Positions 9,775-19,875 of a stretch of 64,000 nt of DNA are shown piece by piece (position 1 is the first letter of the stretch; each line of letters starts with the position of its first letter). Position numbers and translations under genes: made by a program. A model generated the notes under the pieces. That model saw nothing but the letters and a program-made list of their open reading frames with translations, did no database searches and had not been told where the DNA came from. The DNA lies in NCBI RefSeq assembly GCF_000231115.1, contig NW_006889834.1, forward strand, positions 124,001 to 188,000. The letters are read 5' to 3'. This DNA is from Vittaforma corneae ATCC 50505 (Eukaryota > Microsporidia > Nosematidae).

Positions 9775-10836
9775 ATGCTTTTTTCTAAAGAGACACTTAG
9801 GGCATTTGCGCAGTCAAGGGGAATCTCAAGCATAGACGACGATGCCTTGAGAATACTGTCGCAGGATTTGGAGTACAGAATTAAGGAACTCTGCCAAGAG
9901 GCTTCAAAGTTCATGGTTGTATCTCACAGAACGAAGCTAAATATTGGGGATGTCAACAATGCATTAATAAGCAGAAATGTAGAGCCTCTTTTTGGATATG
10001 ACTCAAATGATACATTGGTTTTTAGAGGACTTCCTTCGGGGTTCTACTGTGTTCCGGACGAAGAAATCGATCTTGAGGAATACCTCGAAAAACCACTTCC
10101 AAAAATCCCTCTTAAACCGTATGTCCAAAGCCATTGGCTTGCAATTGAAGGTGTGCAGCCCCCAATCCAACAGAACCCTATTCTAATTGAGAAGCCAGCT
10201 GCCAAGCAGGATAGTCTGTCCATGTATCAAGAGGATCTTGAGCTTAAGCAGCAGAACAAGCACTTACTCACAAAAGAACTGTCCATGTACTTTGAAAAAA
10301 TACTACAAACTATGGAAACTGATCCAGAAACAGCCATTTCGTGTCTTCTAAATGAAACAGGCATTCAACAACTTGTACCGTATTTTCTTCACCACTTCAA
10401 GCTAGTAATTAGAAAAAACTTTGAAAACGATGAATTACTGGCCGTAATCGTAAAGATGTATGGCAGTCTACTCAAAAACAAATATATTTTTATAGATCCA
10501 TATTTACATGAAATTCTCCCGCCATTGTTGTCTTGTGTTGTTGGAAAGTCAATATCGGAAGAAGCCAGACGACTGGCAACTGATCTGATAAAGTATATCT
10601 TCGATGTATTTAGTCCAAAATATAAAAGTTTACCTTCTAGAATTGTTAGCTTTTTGCTTAAGGGATGGCTAGACGATTCAAAGCCTGAGAGTGTACAGTA
10701 CGGCGCGCTCTTTTGTCTCAGCATCCTATCTGACAATGTAATCAAGGAGTGTGTTGTGCCTAACATCGAGAAATATACATCAAACAGGGCATCAGTCAAT
10801 GATCTTTTAGACCAAGTCCTCAAAAAGATTAAATGA
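9775..10836 (+). CDS. TAF6: Transcription initiation factor TFIID subunit TAF6
   Basis: The 353-residue protein opens with the TAF6 histone fold (residues 1-70, FSKETLRAFAQSRGI then MVVSHRTKLNIGDVNNAL), which pairs with TAF9 in TFIID. A linker with the family's PLKPYVQSHWLAIEGVQP block follows, and then the C-terminal HEAT-repeat domain (about 160-350). Yeast TAF6 is 516 residues; the reduction is at the C-terminal end. The start is the first ATG and matches the usual TAF6 N-terminus, although no CCC precedes it. Confidence 0.93.
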   Translation: MLFSKETLRAFAQSRGISSIDDDALRILSQDLEYRIKELCQEASKFMVVSHRTKLNIGDVNNALISRNVEPLFGYDSNDTLVFRGLPSGFYCVPDEEIDLEEYLEKPLPKIPLKPYVQSHWLAIEGVQPPIQQNPILIEKPAAKQDSLSMYQEDLELKQQNKHLLTKELSMYFEKILQTMETDPETAISCLLNETGIQQLVPYFLHHFKLVIRKNFENDELLAVIVKMYGSLLKNKYIFIDPYLHEILPPLLSCVVGKSISEEARRLATDLIKYIFDVFSPKYKSLPSRIVSFLLKGWLDDSKPESVQYGALFCLSILSDNVIKECVVPNIEKYTSNRASVNDLLDQVLKKIK

Positions 10837-11059
10837 GAAGGCCATGCAGAGCATGTTACTCTGAGTTCATCATGCTTAGTTAATTCTTACATCAAGTTTT
10901 GTAGCAGACAATGGGATGGCAGCCTAAAATATTTACCGAGTAGTTAAAACTTTACTGTTAAGTTTTCATAGCAAACACGTTAACTTTAATTTTGTATTGA
11001 TTAATTTCAAGCAATTGAACACAACGTCACGAAATGTATGCCAAGCACACAAGCTTGGA

Positions 11060-11509
11060 ATGGAGCTGGTCTGTATGTCATTTGTAGTTTTTGTCTTTTA
11101 CATTACTTTGGCTAAAGATTTAAGATTATTCAAAAATTTTTGGTACAATAAAATGCAGCGAATAAGAAAAGTGTTAAGAATTCCAAAAGATCCAAGAACT
11201 ATGAAAAACACGTTTATTACAGAAATACCGCAGGATCTTCTTCATAAAATAGATGCTGAGGAGTGGAGATCTCACGTAGAAGGCTTAAACAAAATAATGC
11301 TTAGGAAAGAAAGACCAAGCATTTTGAATACCATTAAAATGTTTCTCGTAATACCAGCAGCATTAGATTTGGACAGATATGATAAGGATGTTCGAAAATA
11401 TCTGAAAGAGTTAAATATTGGTCTTAAAAGTAGAGGAATTTTCATTGAAGATCCATCGTTGAATGGATACACTGAATTGGAAGTCGTTATCAGCGAAGCA
11501 AATCAATGA
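11060..11509 (+). CDS. ERF4/GOLGA7 (GCP16)-family palmitoyltransferase partner
   Basis: The family has an IP(R/K)D-type opening, a stretch leading to an FP..L..ID..EW segment, and a C-terminal GxxxxxP...GYTELE strand. All of these are visible here (RIPKDPRTM, EIPQDLLHKIDAEEW, GIFIEDPSLNGYTELEVVI). In yeast and animals, ERF4/GOLGA7 proteins stabilise and activate a DHHC palmitoyltransferase (Erf2/ZDHHC9) that acylates Ras-type proteins. A DHHC enzyme lies at 49.8-50.6 kb. The start is uncertain. ATG 11060 gives 149 residues with a hydrophobic first 20. ATG 11153 gives 118 residues beginning just before the family domain. Neither has a CCC signal. Confidence 0.65.
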   Translation: MELVCMSFVVFVFYITLAKDLRLFKNFWYNKMQRIRKVLRIPKDPRTMKNTFITEIPQDLLHKIDAEEWRSHVEGLNKIMLRKERPSILNTIKMFLVIPAALDLDRYDKDVRKYLKELNIGLKSRGIFIEDPSLNGYTELEVVISEANQ

Positions 11510-11568
11510 TAGAAAGCCTATCAAAGTGCACTTAAGCATAAAGGGTTGAGATGCCAAACCAAATTTAC

Positions 11569-12888
11569 TTATTTTCTCCTAAAAAGCGCAACAAAGAAGC
11601 CAATAGAGCCTGTTTCATCATCATTGGATGTTCTTATGACTTTATCTGAAAACTCATAGCCTTCATATCCTCTTTTCCCTGTATAGTTATCTATTTTTTC
11701 AAGCTCATAGCTTGGGTTTTTCTCAAGGGCTTCTTTAATGACATCTTCGCATTCTTCTTTGTGGTACGAACAGGCGGAATATACTACTGCTTTGGGGTTG
11801 AATTTAAACGCGTGGTTTAGCATCATTGCCTGAAAGTTTTTCAGTCTATTGATTCTCTGCTGATTTTTGACATAGTTTACATGTATTCCAGAACCAGAGC
11901 ACGATGGATCCAAGAGAATGTAGTCCGCTTTATATTGCTCTGGAGACGCTTTCAAAAAGTCTGAGTAAATAGCTTCAACATTTTCTGCACCATATTTCGC
12001 AATCTGCTCAACAAGAGTTTGATATCTTTTTGCATCTCTTTCGAATGCGTATATTTTGCCAGTATTATTCATTATTGAACACAGATGAGTGGTTTTGTTG
12101 CCAGGAGAGGCTGCTGCATCAATAACAGTAGAATTCATTTCAGGATTCAGTATAAATGCAGGGAGGCATGATGAAAAATTTTGAATTTTGACTTTTTCAA
12201 GGAACATTTTGCTAGTAAAGATGTCTTTTATTCTTTTATGAGCACCTTTGGTCCTTTCTTCAGCATTTGCACTGTTTTCAACATCAATGTTTCCATCTGC
12301 GTTGTTTTCTTCACAATTCTCTTCTTCCATACTGTCATTGCTATCACCTACCACGGCTTCAACTGCATTCTCTTTACTCTCGTACTCATCGTGAACATTA
12401 TGTCTTTCAGTATCTTCATTAACATTTTCCTCATCTTTATTCTTGTCTGCATTAACACAGTTGTTCAAAACTTCATAGACATGTGGAATACACGTCTTTC
12501 TAATATTAAAATCTTTCAAATCCTCCTCAGTTGCCTTCAAAGTGTTAATTCGTACAAATGTTCTTGTAACTGGGCCTTTTAGCCTTCCATCTCCCAGCGC
12601 CTGCTTTAATTTTCTCCTATAGCCATCGTTTTTAATCTTTTTGGTAAGAATCTCATATGCTACAACTGTACCAAGCGGTATGTTTTTCATAAAATTTGTC
12701 TTTTTTACGACTTTTTGGAGCACTGGATAGTTGATTAAGACTTTGTGAAGCAAAGCTTGATATCTCTCTGGTGCGTTGGTCTTATACACTTCCGATTTGA
12801 TTGTAGAGCGCCTGCTGTTGATTTTTGAAACCATCTTTGCAACAGTGTTGTAGAATTTTTGAGTTCGTTGGTCAAGAGCTCTGAACAT
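11569..12888 (-). CDS. NSUN5/RCM1-type 25S rRNA cytosine-C5 methyltransferase
   Basis: The 439-residue protein has the NSUN5-type N-terminus (FYNTVAKMV, ALLHKVLINYP) and the GPVTRTFVRINTLK motif. Its SAM domain contains DAAASPGNKTTH, DYILLDPSCSGSG and YSACSYHKEE. DPSCSG carries one of the two active-site cysteines and SACS the other. The DPSCSG form, instead of DPPCSG, is typical of NSUN5/Rcm1, which methylates a large-subunit rRNA cytosine in the nucleolus. Residues about 146-215 are an acidic Asn/Glu/Asp-rich insert between the N-terminal and catalytic parts, absent from the usual enzyme. Confidence 0.88.
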   Translation of the reverse strand: MFRALDQRTQKFYNTVAKMVSKINSRRSTIKSEVYKTNAPERYQALLHKVLINYPVLQKVVKKTNFMKNIPLGTVVAYEILTKKIKNDGYRRKLKQALGDGRLKGPVTRTFVRINTLKATEEDLKDFNIRKTCIPHVYEVLNNCVNADKNKDEENVNEDTERHNVHDEYESKENAVEAVVGDSNDSMEEENCEENNADGNIDVENSANAEERTKGAHKRIKDIFTSKMFLEKVKIQNFSSCLPAFILNPEMNSTVIDAAASPGNKTTHLCSIMNNTGKIYAFERDAKRYQTLVEQIAKYGAENVEAIYSDFLKASPEQYKADYILLDPSCSGSGIHVNYVKNQQRINRLKNFQAMMLNHAFKFNPKAVVYSACSYHKEECEDVIKEALEKNPSYELEKIDNYTGKRGYEGYEFSDKVIRTSNDDETGSIGFFVALFRRK

Positions 12889-13196
12889 GTCGGTTCAAAA
12901 AAGCAAAGAAAAAATAGCAAATGTCAACAAATATCAATCTACACGATTGGTATGGTCACCAGCATGATTTAGAAGCGAAAGAATGTATAAATACAGCAGT
13001 CTATAAATAGCCATTATATTGGCCAAATCTACTTTTCTTCAGCATGGTACTGAATCAACTGCATGAAACTACTTTTGATCAGACAAGCTAGCAAGCTAAT
13101 TAGAGCTGTAAAACCTAAATCATCGGGATTATCATGACGTGACACCGCACTGCCGAAACATAGTAAATATGTTCTAATAAACAAATATTGGACGAC
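12889..13196. promoter_or_regulatory. Divergent intergenic region with two TATA-like boxes
   Basis: Two copies of TATAAATA occur at 12986-12993 and 13002-13009, between the divergent starts of the rRNA methyltransferase and SNARE genes. They may be core-promoter elements. Nothing else is recognisable in this spacer. Confidence 0.3.
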
Positions 13197-13460
13197 ATGC
13201 AGGAGGGCGGAAATGAAAAATTACAAACCTTTACAATTGACTTGTCAAAAAAGGTATCTGAAATTTCTGATAAAATCAAAAGTCAATCACTAATGCTTGA
13301 ATCTATCCAGCATCAGGCCAGCCACAACAACGACTCATTTAAGAGAAACCAGCATCTGTTCTCAGAGGCGCTAAATAGACTAGACCACGACAAGAGGAAT
13401 ACATTAATAGTGATTTTGCTCGTGTCCATTATAGTTTTAGTCTATATTCTTAGGTCATAA
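13197..13460 (+). CDS. Bet1/Sft1-like Qc-SNARE, tail-anchored
   Basis: An 87-residue protein starts at the first ATG of the frame (13197). It has one SNARE-like heptad coiled coil (about residues 15-65) of the pattern LSKKVSEISDKIKSQSLMLE, then a short basic hinge and a C-terminal membrane anchor (LIVILLVSIIVLVYIL). Length and layout match Bet1 or Sft1, the light-chain SNAREs of ER-Golgi or intra-Golgi fusion. A Bos1-type partner is encoded at 38.4-39.0 kb. The family call rests on architecture more than on unique residues. Confidence 0.55.
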   Translation: MQEGGNEKLQTFTIDLSKKVSEISDKIKSQSLMLESIQHQASHNNDSFKRNQHLFSEALNRLDHDKRNTLIVILLVSIIVLVYILRS

Positions 13461-13698
13461 AGTAAATTATATCTTTGGTTTGGTTTTTGCTCGTTATAGA
13501 AGCGACATTTACAATACTTGGCAAGCTATCCAGTTTCTTTAAAACCTTATAAATATATATATTCTAATGGGACTTGATAATGATTTTAGTTGTTAGTTCA
13601 AAAGCTGGCGTTTATGGACCAGTTGTTTGTGACAGATGCATTACTAATATTTTGGCAGCCTTTTTAGAAATGGAATTTTGTTTTGACATTGCCCTTCC

Positions 13699-16600
13699 AT
13701 GGAGATTTCAACTCTACAAACCGGAACGGCTCCATCTCCTGAAAAATACAAACACACAAAATTTAAAGGTAGAAGAGTGAAATACAATGCAAAGCTCATT
13801 ATTTACGACAAAGAGGTCATTAGGTTTGAAAATACAATGATCGTTGCCGACAAACTACTTTACATCCAAAATCAATTTAATTCTGTATTTGTAACAGATG
13901 ACATGAGAAATTTTCAATTTCTAGGAATGGGAGAAATAGTAGGCCTTATAAATTCATCTTTGATCGTTAAGCTTGACATGTCATATTGGGTCTACTGTAA
14001 TGGAATTAGGATTTCGCTGTTCTTTTACATGCGCGACGAGAAGATATGCTATAGCCATAAGAAAAACGAGAATTGCCCAGAATTATATACAAACTGCACA
14101 ATTTATGAAAACTTTCTCGTGGTAATGGCAGGAAATAGCGCTTTATTCATTAACTTTCGTGATTCAAACGATGTACAGTGTAAGTTTTCGGGGCCAATTT
14201 CGAAGTGCTACGGCCTTAGATTCAGAAAATTAAAGTTTTTTGTATTTGAATATATGAAACATGAATTGCAGCATGCAGCACTATTTTACCACAGCGAATT
14301 GCTATCCTCTGACGTTGTTATCAAGGAGACCGATTCCGACGAGCCTACAATTATGTACAATATAAAGACAAGCAGATACGAAGTTAGATCTGCACAGATG
14401 TGGCCTGAACATGAAAGAGACGGAAGCAACAATGGCAAAATTGAATTTGCAAATACACAAGATGCCATATACTATAAAGATGAACTTACATCTGAGCCAG
14501 ACAACTTTAAAAACCAAAGATCAGGCTTGGTTTGTCAAATTGAAAATAAGAAAACCCCCGATTTCAGAGCAAAGTTTCAAATTTCTCCAACAGAATATCG
14601 GGCGTTTAATTTGTCTCCTATCAGAAACAAGATTGATTTTTTAAAATCAATATTTTCAGGTGCAAAGTTTGATATCATTACTGATGTATTGGACAGGTTG
14701 ATCCACTCTTCAAAGAGCATAACATCACTTATAGTTGACAGCGGCAATAATGCATTCAAGAACTTGGCTGAGCAGTCTAAACGTTCGTCATTCTATGAAA
14801 AACCTGATTTGTCAGTTCTAAGGCAAATGCCTAAGTTTAAATTCAGAGGTGCAATGTCAAGTAGAGAAATACAGTTTATAAACAGACACTACCATAGAAT
14901 CTTTCAATACAACCCTCAAATTACCAATAGTAAGAATCTCGCGTATAGAATTATCAAAATGGAGAGGGACTATATTAAGGACTTGAATGTTGAACGTCTA
15001 TTTAAGGATATTGTCGTATACAACCAAAGTTTCCTGAAGCTGGTAAATGCTCGTTATGAAGATCCAAGAATTGAAGAGGTTCTTCAAATTTTACTGGAAA
15101 ATTCAATATCTCTTCAGCAGGATATTTCAGACGTCAACAACTTCAGACAATCCACGTTTCTTCTAAGATGCTCGTGCAATATTGGGCCATACTTTGCCAA
15201 TCACAAATCATTGTATTACAAGTCTGTCTATAAATCTTCGCTCAAGCTCAATTCATTGCCTCTTGATGATAAATTGCCAAAGGAGTTGGGATTTCTAAGC
15301 TCTGCCTGTCTATTTTCATATTTCAAACAACCAGCATTTCAGAACATCTATGAGCAGCTTGGCCATGCCTTCGGACAAAGCCTGGCCAGCGGGCTTTCAC
15401 AAGATAGTCTACAACAGTATTTGAAGCTGGCGCAGACTGCAAATGATTCAGTGCTTGTGTTTATCTATCTTGTATTATCTACATATCCAGTCCGGTCTGA
15501 CCTTGGGAAGAACCACGGCATTAACACAATGATGAAATCGGCTTTGGAGGGGAGTGTTTTGGATCTAAAAAAATCCTCTATGTGTGCATTAGCAATATAT
15601 AACTTGGAAAGCCATGATAGAAACATTCTGTATGTTCTTAAAAATGAGATTGAAAGATACGGACCGGTAAAATCAGATAGACACACCTTGTTTTATACCA
15701 GTGAGTATCGAAAGCTGGCTGCTATTTGCACAGCAATGGTTGCAAAGCATCCTTTAATTGCCAGTTTTAATGATAGCTTTTGTGAGTTGGTAGTTACTGG
15801 ACTATCATCAGTTAATTCGGGTATCAATTCAACTGTTTTCAGTAGATCAGATGATGGTAGACCGGATGAAATTTTTTATTCTACGCTTTTCCAGCTAACA
15901 TGTGATTTCTCTGCAGCACCTAAGTCTCTGATGAACGATATGAATATCTTGCCATGCCAGGCCCAGCCAACTCAGATTTATAAGGTCGCAGCTAGAATTT
16001 TTTACATTTCATTGTATTATCTTAACTCAAATGTAGCCCCTGAGGAGCATGTGTATGACAAAATATATGATTTTACACTATTTGTAGAGGATTATGTGCT
16101 GGAAAACCAAGATATTCAGATTTTATTTAACTTTTCACTAGTTGCGCTGTCAATAATGAAATGTGGCACATGCGATATCGGATTATGCAGAATTCTAAGA
16201 AGACAGATATTAAAGACCAAGGAGGTCAAGCACATGAAAGAATGCACCCTGTTCGATTTTAAAAAGAAGGACATGGTATCGTTTAAGGGATATGACTTTG
16301 AAAGTATGCAGTTTTACAAAATTTGTCTTGGCCTAGTATGTATGAATTTTGGAATGTCAAGGCTTAAAAGAAATGCAGTCAAGCAGCTAATAATCACGTT
16401 TTTCATTACAAATGCTTGCACTTTAGACTTTAATTTCATTGATGTTCTTCGTATGCTGCTTGTTAAGTATTTGGAAGATGATCAAAATGAAATTGAAACT
16501 TTCAAATCAACCGCCAAGAAATTAGACTTGAAGTCGAGAAGGAAGAAATGCATGAAATTCTTTGAAACAAGCTTCTCCAAAATGACAGACGTTGATAAAA

Positions 16601-16713
16601 AGTTTGTTATTGATGTTATTTCAGACTATTATGAAAACATTCATTTTCCAGCCAATACGGAGTCAATATTTGATATGAAACTGCTGGCCAAGATCCTTTC
16701 CATTACAAAATAA
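13699..16713 (+). CDS. APC1: Anaphase-promoting complex subunit 1
   Basis: This 1004-residue protein starts at ATG 13699, four bases after CCC. The N-terminal half is beta-rich, with the short strands expected of the APC1 propeller. Residues about 540-690 carry alpha-helical repeats of proteasome/cyclosome type: a helix containing FGQSLASGL, then the SMCALAIYNLESHDRNI helix pair, then a YTSEYRKLAAICTAMV helix pair. Their spacing matches the PC-repeat solenoid of APC1. APC1 is the scaffold of the ubiquitin ligase that triggers anaphase. Yeast Apc1 is 1748 residues, so this is a strongly reduced version. Identification depends on the repeat region. Confidence 0.75.
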   Translation: MEISTLQTGTAPSPEKYKHTKFKGRRVKYNAKLIIYDKEVIRFENTMIVADKLLYIQNQFNSVFVTDDMRNFQFLGMGEIVGLINSSLIVKLDMSYWVYCNGIRISLFFYMRDEKICYSHKKNENCPELYTNCTIYENFLVVMAGNSALFINFRDSNDVQCKFSGPISKCYGLRFRKLKFFVFEYMKHELQHAALFYHSELLSSDVVIKETDSDEPTIMYNIKTSRYEVRSAQMWPEHERDGSNNGKIEFANTQDAIYYKDELTSEPDNFKNQRSGLVCQIENKKTPDFRAKFQISPTEYRAFNLSPIRNKIDFLKSIFSGAKFDIITDVLDRLIHSSKSITSLIVDSGNNAFKNLAEQSKRSSFYEKPDLSVLRQMPKFKFRGAMSSREIQFINRHYHRIFQYNPQITNSKNLAYRIIKMERDYIKDLNVERLFKDIVVYNQSFLKLVNARYEDPRIEEVLQILLENSISLQQDISDVNNFRQSTFLLRCSCNIGPYFANHKSLYYKSVYKSSLKLNSLPLDDKLPKELGFLSSACLFSYFKQPAFQNIYEQLGHAFGQSLASGLSQDSLQQYLKLAQTANDSVLVFIYLVLSTYPVRSDLGKNHGINTMMKSALEGSVLDLKKSSMCALAIYNLESHDRNILYVLKNEIERYGPVKSDRHTLFYTSEYRKLAAICTAMVAKHPLIASFNDSFCELVVTGLSSVNSGINSTVFSRSDDGRPDEIFYSTLFQLTCDFSAAPKSLMNDMNILPCQAQPTQIYKVAARIFYISLYYLNSNVAPEEHVYDKIYDFTLFVEDYVLENQDIQILFNFSLVALSIMKCGTCDIGLCRILRRQILKTKEVKHMKECTLFDFKKKDMVSFKGYDFESMQFYKICLGLVCMNFGMSRLKRNAVKQLIITFFITNACTLDFNFIDVLRMLLVKYLEDDQNEIETFKSTAKKLDLKSRRKKCMKFFETSFSKMTDVDKKFVIDVISDYYENIHFPANTESIFDMKLLAKILSITK

Positions 16714-16763
16714 ATCCAAATCACACGACATTTAGTTGTATATGGTATTTTTAAATTCTATGG

Positions 16764-17426
16764 ATGTTTGAATGTAGCTCTGTTAAAAGTCTGTATCTAA
16801 CACACACCCCACAGTGGAAAACAGTTTTCATGGATGGAAAAGATGAGTTTGAAAACGAAGAGTGCGGATTTTTTCGAAATGAAAGCAGCGCTGCTTTCAA
16901 GAACGTTGTTGAGGATCCATCAATTCTTGTATCAATTCTTGTTCCAGTAAAACCAAAAGACTGTTGCATGCATTGTGGAAGAGTTCCTTTGGATTACGAA
17001 GTTAAGAATGTATTTGATATTAGTGTTTGTACTTCCTGTTCAAGAACAGAACTAAAATTTATAACAAAAACAAAATGTTTGCAGGACTATTTGCTAACAC
17101 CAGACGAGTTGAAACAGTTTAAGTACTTAACAAGGCCCAATCCACACAAGAACACCTGGAATGATATGCAACTATTTATTGAAAGTCAGATTCAAGAATT
17201 TGCTGTAGGCAAGCATGGTAAGCTGGAGACTATTGAAAAATTAAAAGAAGATAGAAAAATTAAAAACAAAACCAGAAAGCTGGAAAGCGTGAGAAGAAGA
17301 GTAAAAGATTTGAAAAAAAGAACGTTTCTTACTCACTATGAAGAAAAGCATATCCATAAGTTTATCAGCAAGGGGAATATAAGTATTTGTGAGTGTGGAA
17401 TGAGCATAGAAGAGGAAGAACTTTGA
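16764..17426 (+). CDS. RAD14: Nucleotide excision repair protein XPA/Rad14
   Basis: The 220-residue product has the XPA zinc finger (CMHC and CTSC, residues about 74-97), the FITKTKCLQDYLLT helix, and the DNA-binding segment with RPNPHKNTWNDMQLF. A basic helix (KIKNKTRKLESVRRRVKDL) follows. XPA verifies damage and helps assemble the pre-incision complex. The first ATG is at 16764. An in-frame ATG at 16830, 20 bases after CCCC, would give 198 residues and is a possible alternative. The C-terminus adds CECGMSIEEEEL. The gene follows APC1 by only 50 bases on the same strand. Confidence 0.88.
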   Translation: MFECSSVKSLYLTHTPQWKTVFMDGKDEFENEECGFFRNESSAAFKNVVEDPSILVSILVPVKPKDCCMHCGRVPLDYEVKNVFDISVCTSCSRTELKFITKTKCLQDYLLTPDELKQFKYLTRPNPHKNTWNDMQLFIESQIQEFAVGKHGKLETIEKLKEDRKIKNKTRKLESVRRRVKDLKKRTFLTHYEEKHIHKFISKGNISICECGMSIEEEEL

Positions 17427-17575
17427 AAACAAAACTTTGCATCATTATTGGAGTTGGCACTGACAAGCACCAATTCTAATAGCATAATTCTGTATGGATA
17501 AGTCATCGCAAACATGTCTTCGGTGCGTTCAGTGAAATTTATGGTATTAAATAAAGGCAGGTTTAATATGCACTT

Positions 17576-18187
17576 TTATGATGAATCATCGTTATCCTCC
17601 AATTCTGTCACGCCAAATCCAAATATCTTTGGCGTGTATTCCCTAAAGGATCTTTTCTCAAACTGGTATGGATATGTCAAAATCAAAAAGTGTGCAAATC
17701 CACTGCCCCATGCAGCTCCGTCGAGCTTCTTAAGACTTCCTCTAGCCTCAAAAAGGTTATTACAATTATGGCAGTATGCCATTGTATATGCCTTTCCTAT
17801 TTGATTTGAAAGTCCTATTGGTATCAAGGGTATGTCTTTACATCCGTATCTGGGACATGTGCCATACTCTTTGTTCAAAACCCTGTCTAAAACATTGTCT
17901 GCTCCAGTCTTTGTAAAGACATATCTTTGATGCGCAAGTATGTACAGCATGCTCTCTACTGAGAAGTTTTTTGATGGCTTCTGATCCTGGATTGCCAAGT
18001 ATGCATCATCAAAGTCTTCTACTTTTTCCCTCAAACCATAGAAATTAAATCTATCCTGTAAAAATGAATCCTGAATACGCTCCAAGTATCTGTTTTGCCT
18101 TTTGTTCATAAACTTGAGTATCCACAGATCATCATAGGCTTTCTCTGAATTGTCAGACTCGTTGTTTTCACACGTGTCTGTACGCAT
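17576..18187 (-). CDS. CKB1: Casein kinase II regulatory (beta) subunit
   Basis: The ATG at 18187 is directly preceded by CCC and yields 203 residues. The protein shows the CK2-beta order: an N-terminal WILKFMNKRQNRYL helix, DRFNFYGLREKV, a VESMLYILAHQRYV helix, and the zinc-finger dimerisation domain with TCPRYGC and YCHNCNNLF. It ends with the DGAAWGSGFAHFL core. The subunit dimerises and docks catalytic CK2 alpha onto substrates. The usual acidic loop is reduced. The frame is open 57 bases further upstream but without an ATG. Confidence 0.93.
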   Translation of the reverse strand: MRTDTCENNESDNSEKAYDDLWILKFMNKRQNRYLERIQDSFLQDRFNFYGLREKVEDFDDAYLAIQDQKPSKNFSVESMLYILAHQRYVFTKTGADNVLDRVLNKEYGTCPRYGCKDIPLIPIGLSNQIGKAYTMAYCHNCNNLFEARGSLKKLDGAAWGSGFAHFLILTYPYQFEKRSFREYTPKIFGFGVTELEDNDDSS

Positions 18188-18374
18188 GGGATTGGCAAAA
18201 AGATGCTTGAAAATTTTTGTTGTAAAATTGCCCGCTTGAAACACTGGACACTTACCTAGTAAATATTGGTGAATGTGCTTATTATATAGCTATATGTGAA
18301 TGCCATGTTTTATATCTCTCGGATACTTTGTTTGAAGATCAACTATTAGAAAATTTTCGAAACAGCAGTAAATA

Positions 18375-19875
18375 ATGAACAGGCATCTTCAGAAAATGTG
18401 CAATTCGGGTAGCTTCATGGAGATCTGTAAGATTATAGAATCAAAAACCACAAAACCAAATCATAACTATAAAGATATGACCCTAACAACGACGGACCTG
18501 GATCATCTCAAACAATTTACCATATCAAATATTCTGAAGACTTTAAACTCCGATTCCAAAATACCAGAGCCACTCATAAAGCTATCTGTATTGCTAGGCG
18601 AAGATCATATAAGCTTAGTCAGATCGGTAGTTTGTAACTTTGTTGTATCTAGAAAATCGGCTGACATCTCACAGTTTATTCAGCAAAATTTTCAGAATCC
18701 AAGTTCCCTGAGGAAAATTTTTGATTTTTTGGAACAGACAGCTGACAATGTCTCTAACCTCTACAGCAATACGCCCATAGATTGGAATATAGATCTAAAG
18801 CTGGTGAATAGGTCTTTGGTAATGATAAAACAGATACTGTGCGAGTATTTTTTCTCCTCTGAAGTTATGCCTGATTCATATTCAGCTGGAATAGTTTACA
18901 CCATTAATTTTGAAAGAAAGCTAGAGAACTTTTTCAACAATAAAAAATGCTGCATTTCTCCAGCAGGCAATACTGATGATGACAGTGCTGTCAGTTACAA
19001 TCAAAGCAATCTTAGCGAGTGCATTCACAAGAGGATGCTGTCTCGTGTCTGTGTACCCTATATTGAAATCTTTTTTGAACAATGTCTTTCGAAAAACTCA
19101 GATGTCAGTCCTCAGCAGAGTATAATAGAAAAGAACATCATTAAGAGCTATATTGAGTTTTTCAAACAGTTGGAATACGCATATGGCATTGCATTGTATA
19201 TTGATGACAGAGAAGCCTACATAAAACTTGTTACAATCGTTGATAGATGTCTTTTTAACCTTATCAGGCAAACCAAAATAGAAGACAGCCCTGCCAAAAT
19301 GATAGTGGTTATTTCAACGATTTTATATATTCAACATGTGCTTGAAGAGTTTGTCAACAATGTCTCACTGAGGCACCCAATAGAATTCCAGCTGGTATCG
19401 ATGGAAGCATCTAGAAAACTTGAAAGGCAGCAGGCCATAAAAATTGAACATGAATTTAATAACAATTTCTCGGGGAATGTTTTGGATTTTTGAGAGCTCC
19501 TACAAAAGCTTGCTAAATGGGCATAGTCTAATCCCGGATGATGTCAGATACTACATTCTTGAATTGTGCATGTCGCAGCTATTTTCTCGGATTGGACTAT
19601 TAAAAATGAATAGCCAAATATCAATGCAATTAGTAGGGGAAATGAAGAGTTTGGAGTCTACATTAAAGGCGCAGTTTGACAGTATACCCTATTTTAAGGT
19701 AATAATGGACTACTTGAAAATATTCGCGTTTCCCGTCGAACCAAAAGAGGATTTTATCAAGAACTTCAATACAATTTCTGCTGGTAGATTTGAATTTACC
19801 CAGATACTAAAAGCGCTTGATGATCAAAGATTGGCAATGAAAATGTACGAGGCATTTAAGAAAATAAATCAATGA
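18375..19875 (+). CDS. Helical tethering-complex (CATCHR-type) subunit split by a +1 frame change
   Basis: The first frame (18375-19493, 372 residues) ends in a TGA. A second frame, +1 relative to it, is open from 19441 and codes 19444-19875. Both parts are all-helical, and together they make about 495 residues. The C-terminal part (LFSRIGLLKM, then a pair of helices and a final segment with RFEFTQILKALDD) resembles the end of COG4 or related CATCHR vesicle tethers. Vps53 or another exocyst/GARP subunit is also possible. The stop context is GAT TTT TGA G, where a P-site TTT could slip one base onto TTT. An extra T in the five-T run would also explain it. Confidence 0.4.

Noticed and set aside
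13574..13780. 68-codon plus-strand ORF overlapping the APC1 start
   Set aside because: No start signal; most of it lies over the APC1 N-terminus and in its upstream spacer, with no recognisable protein.
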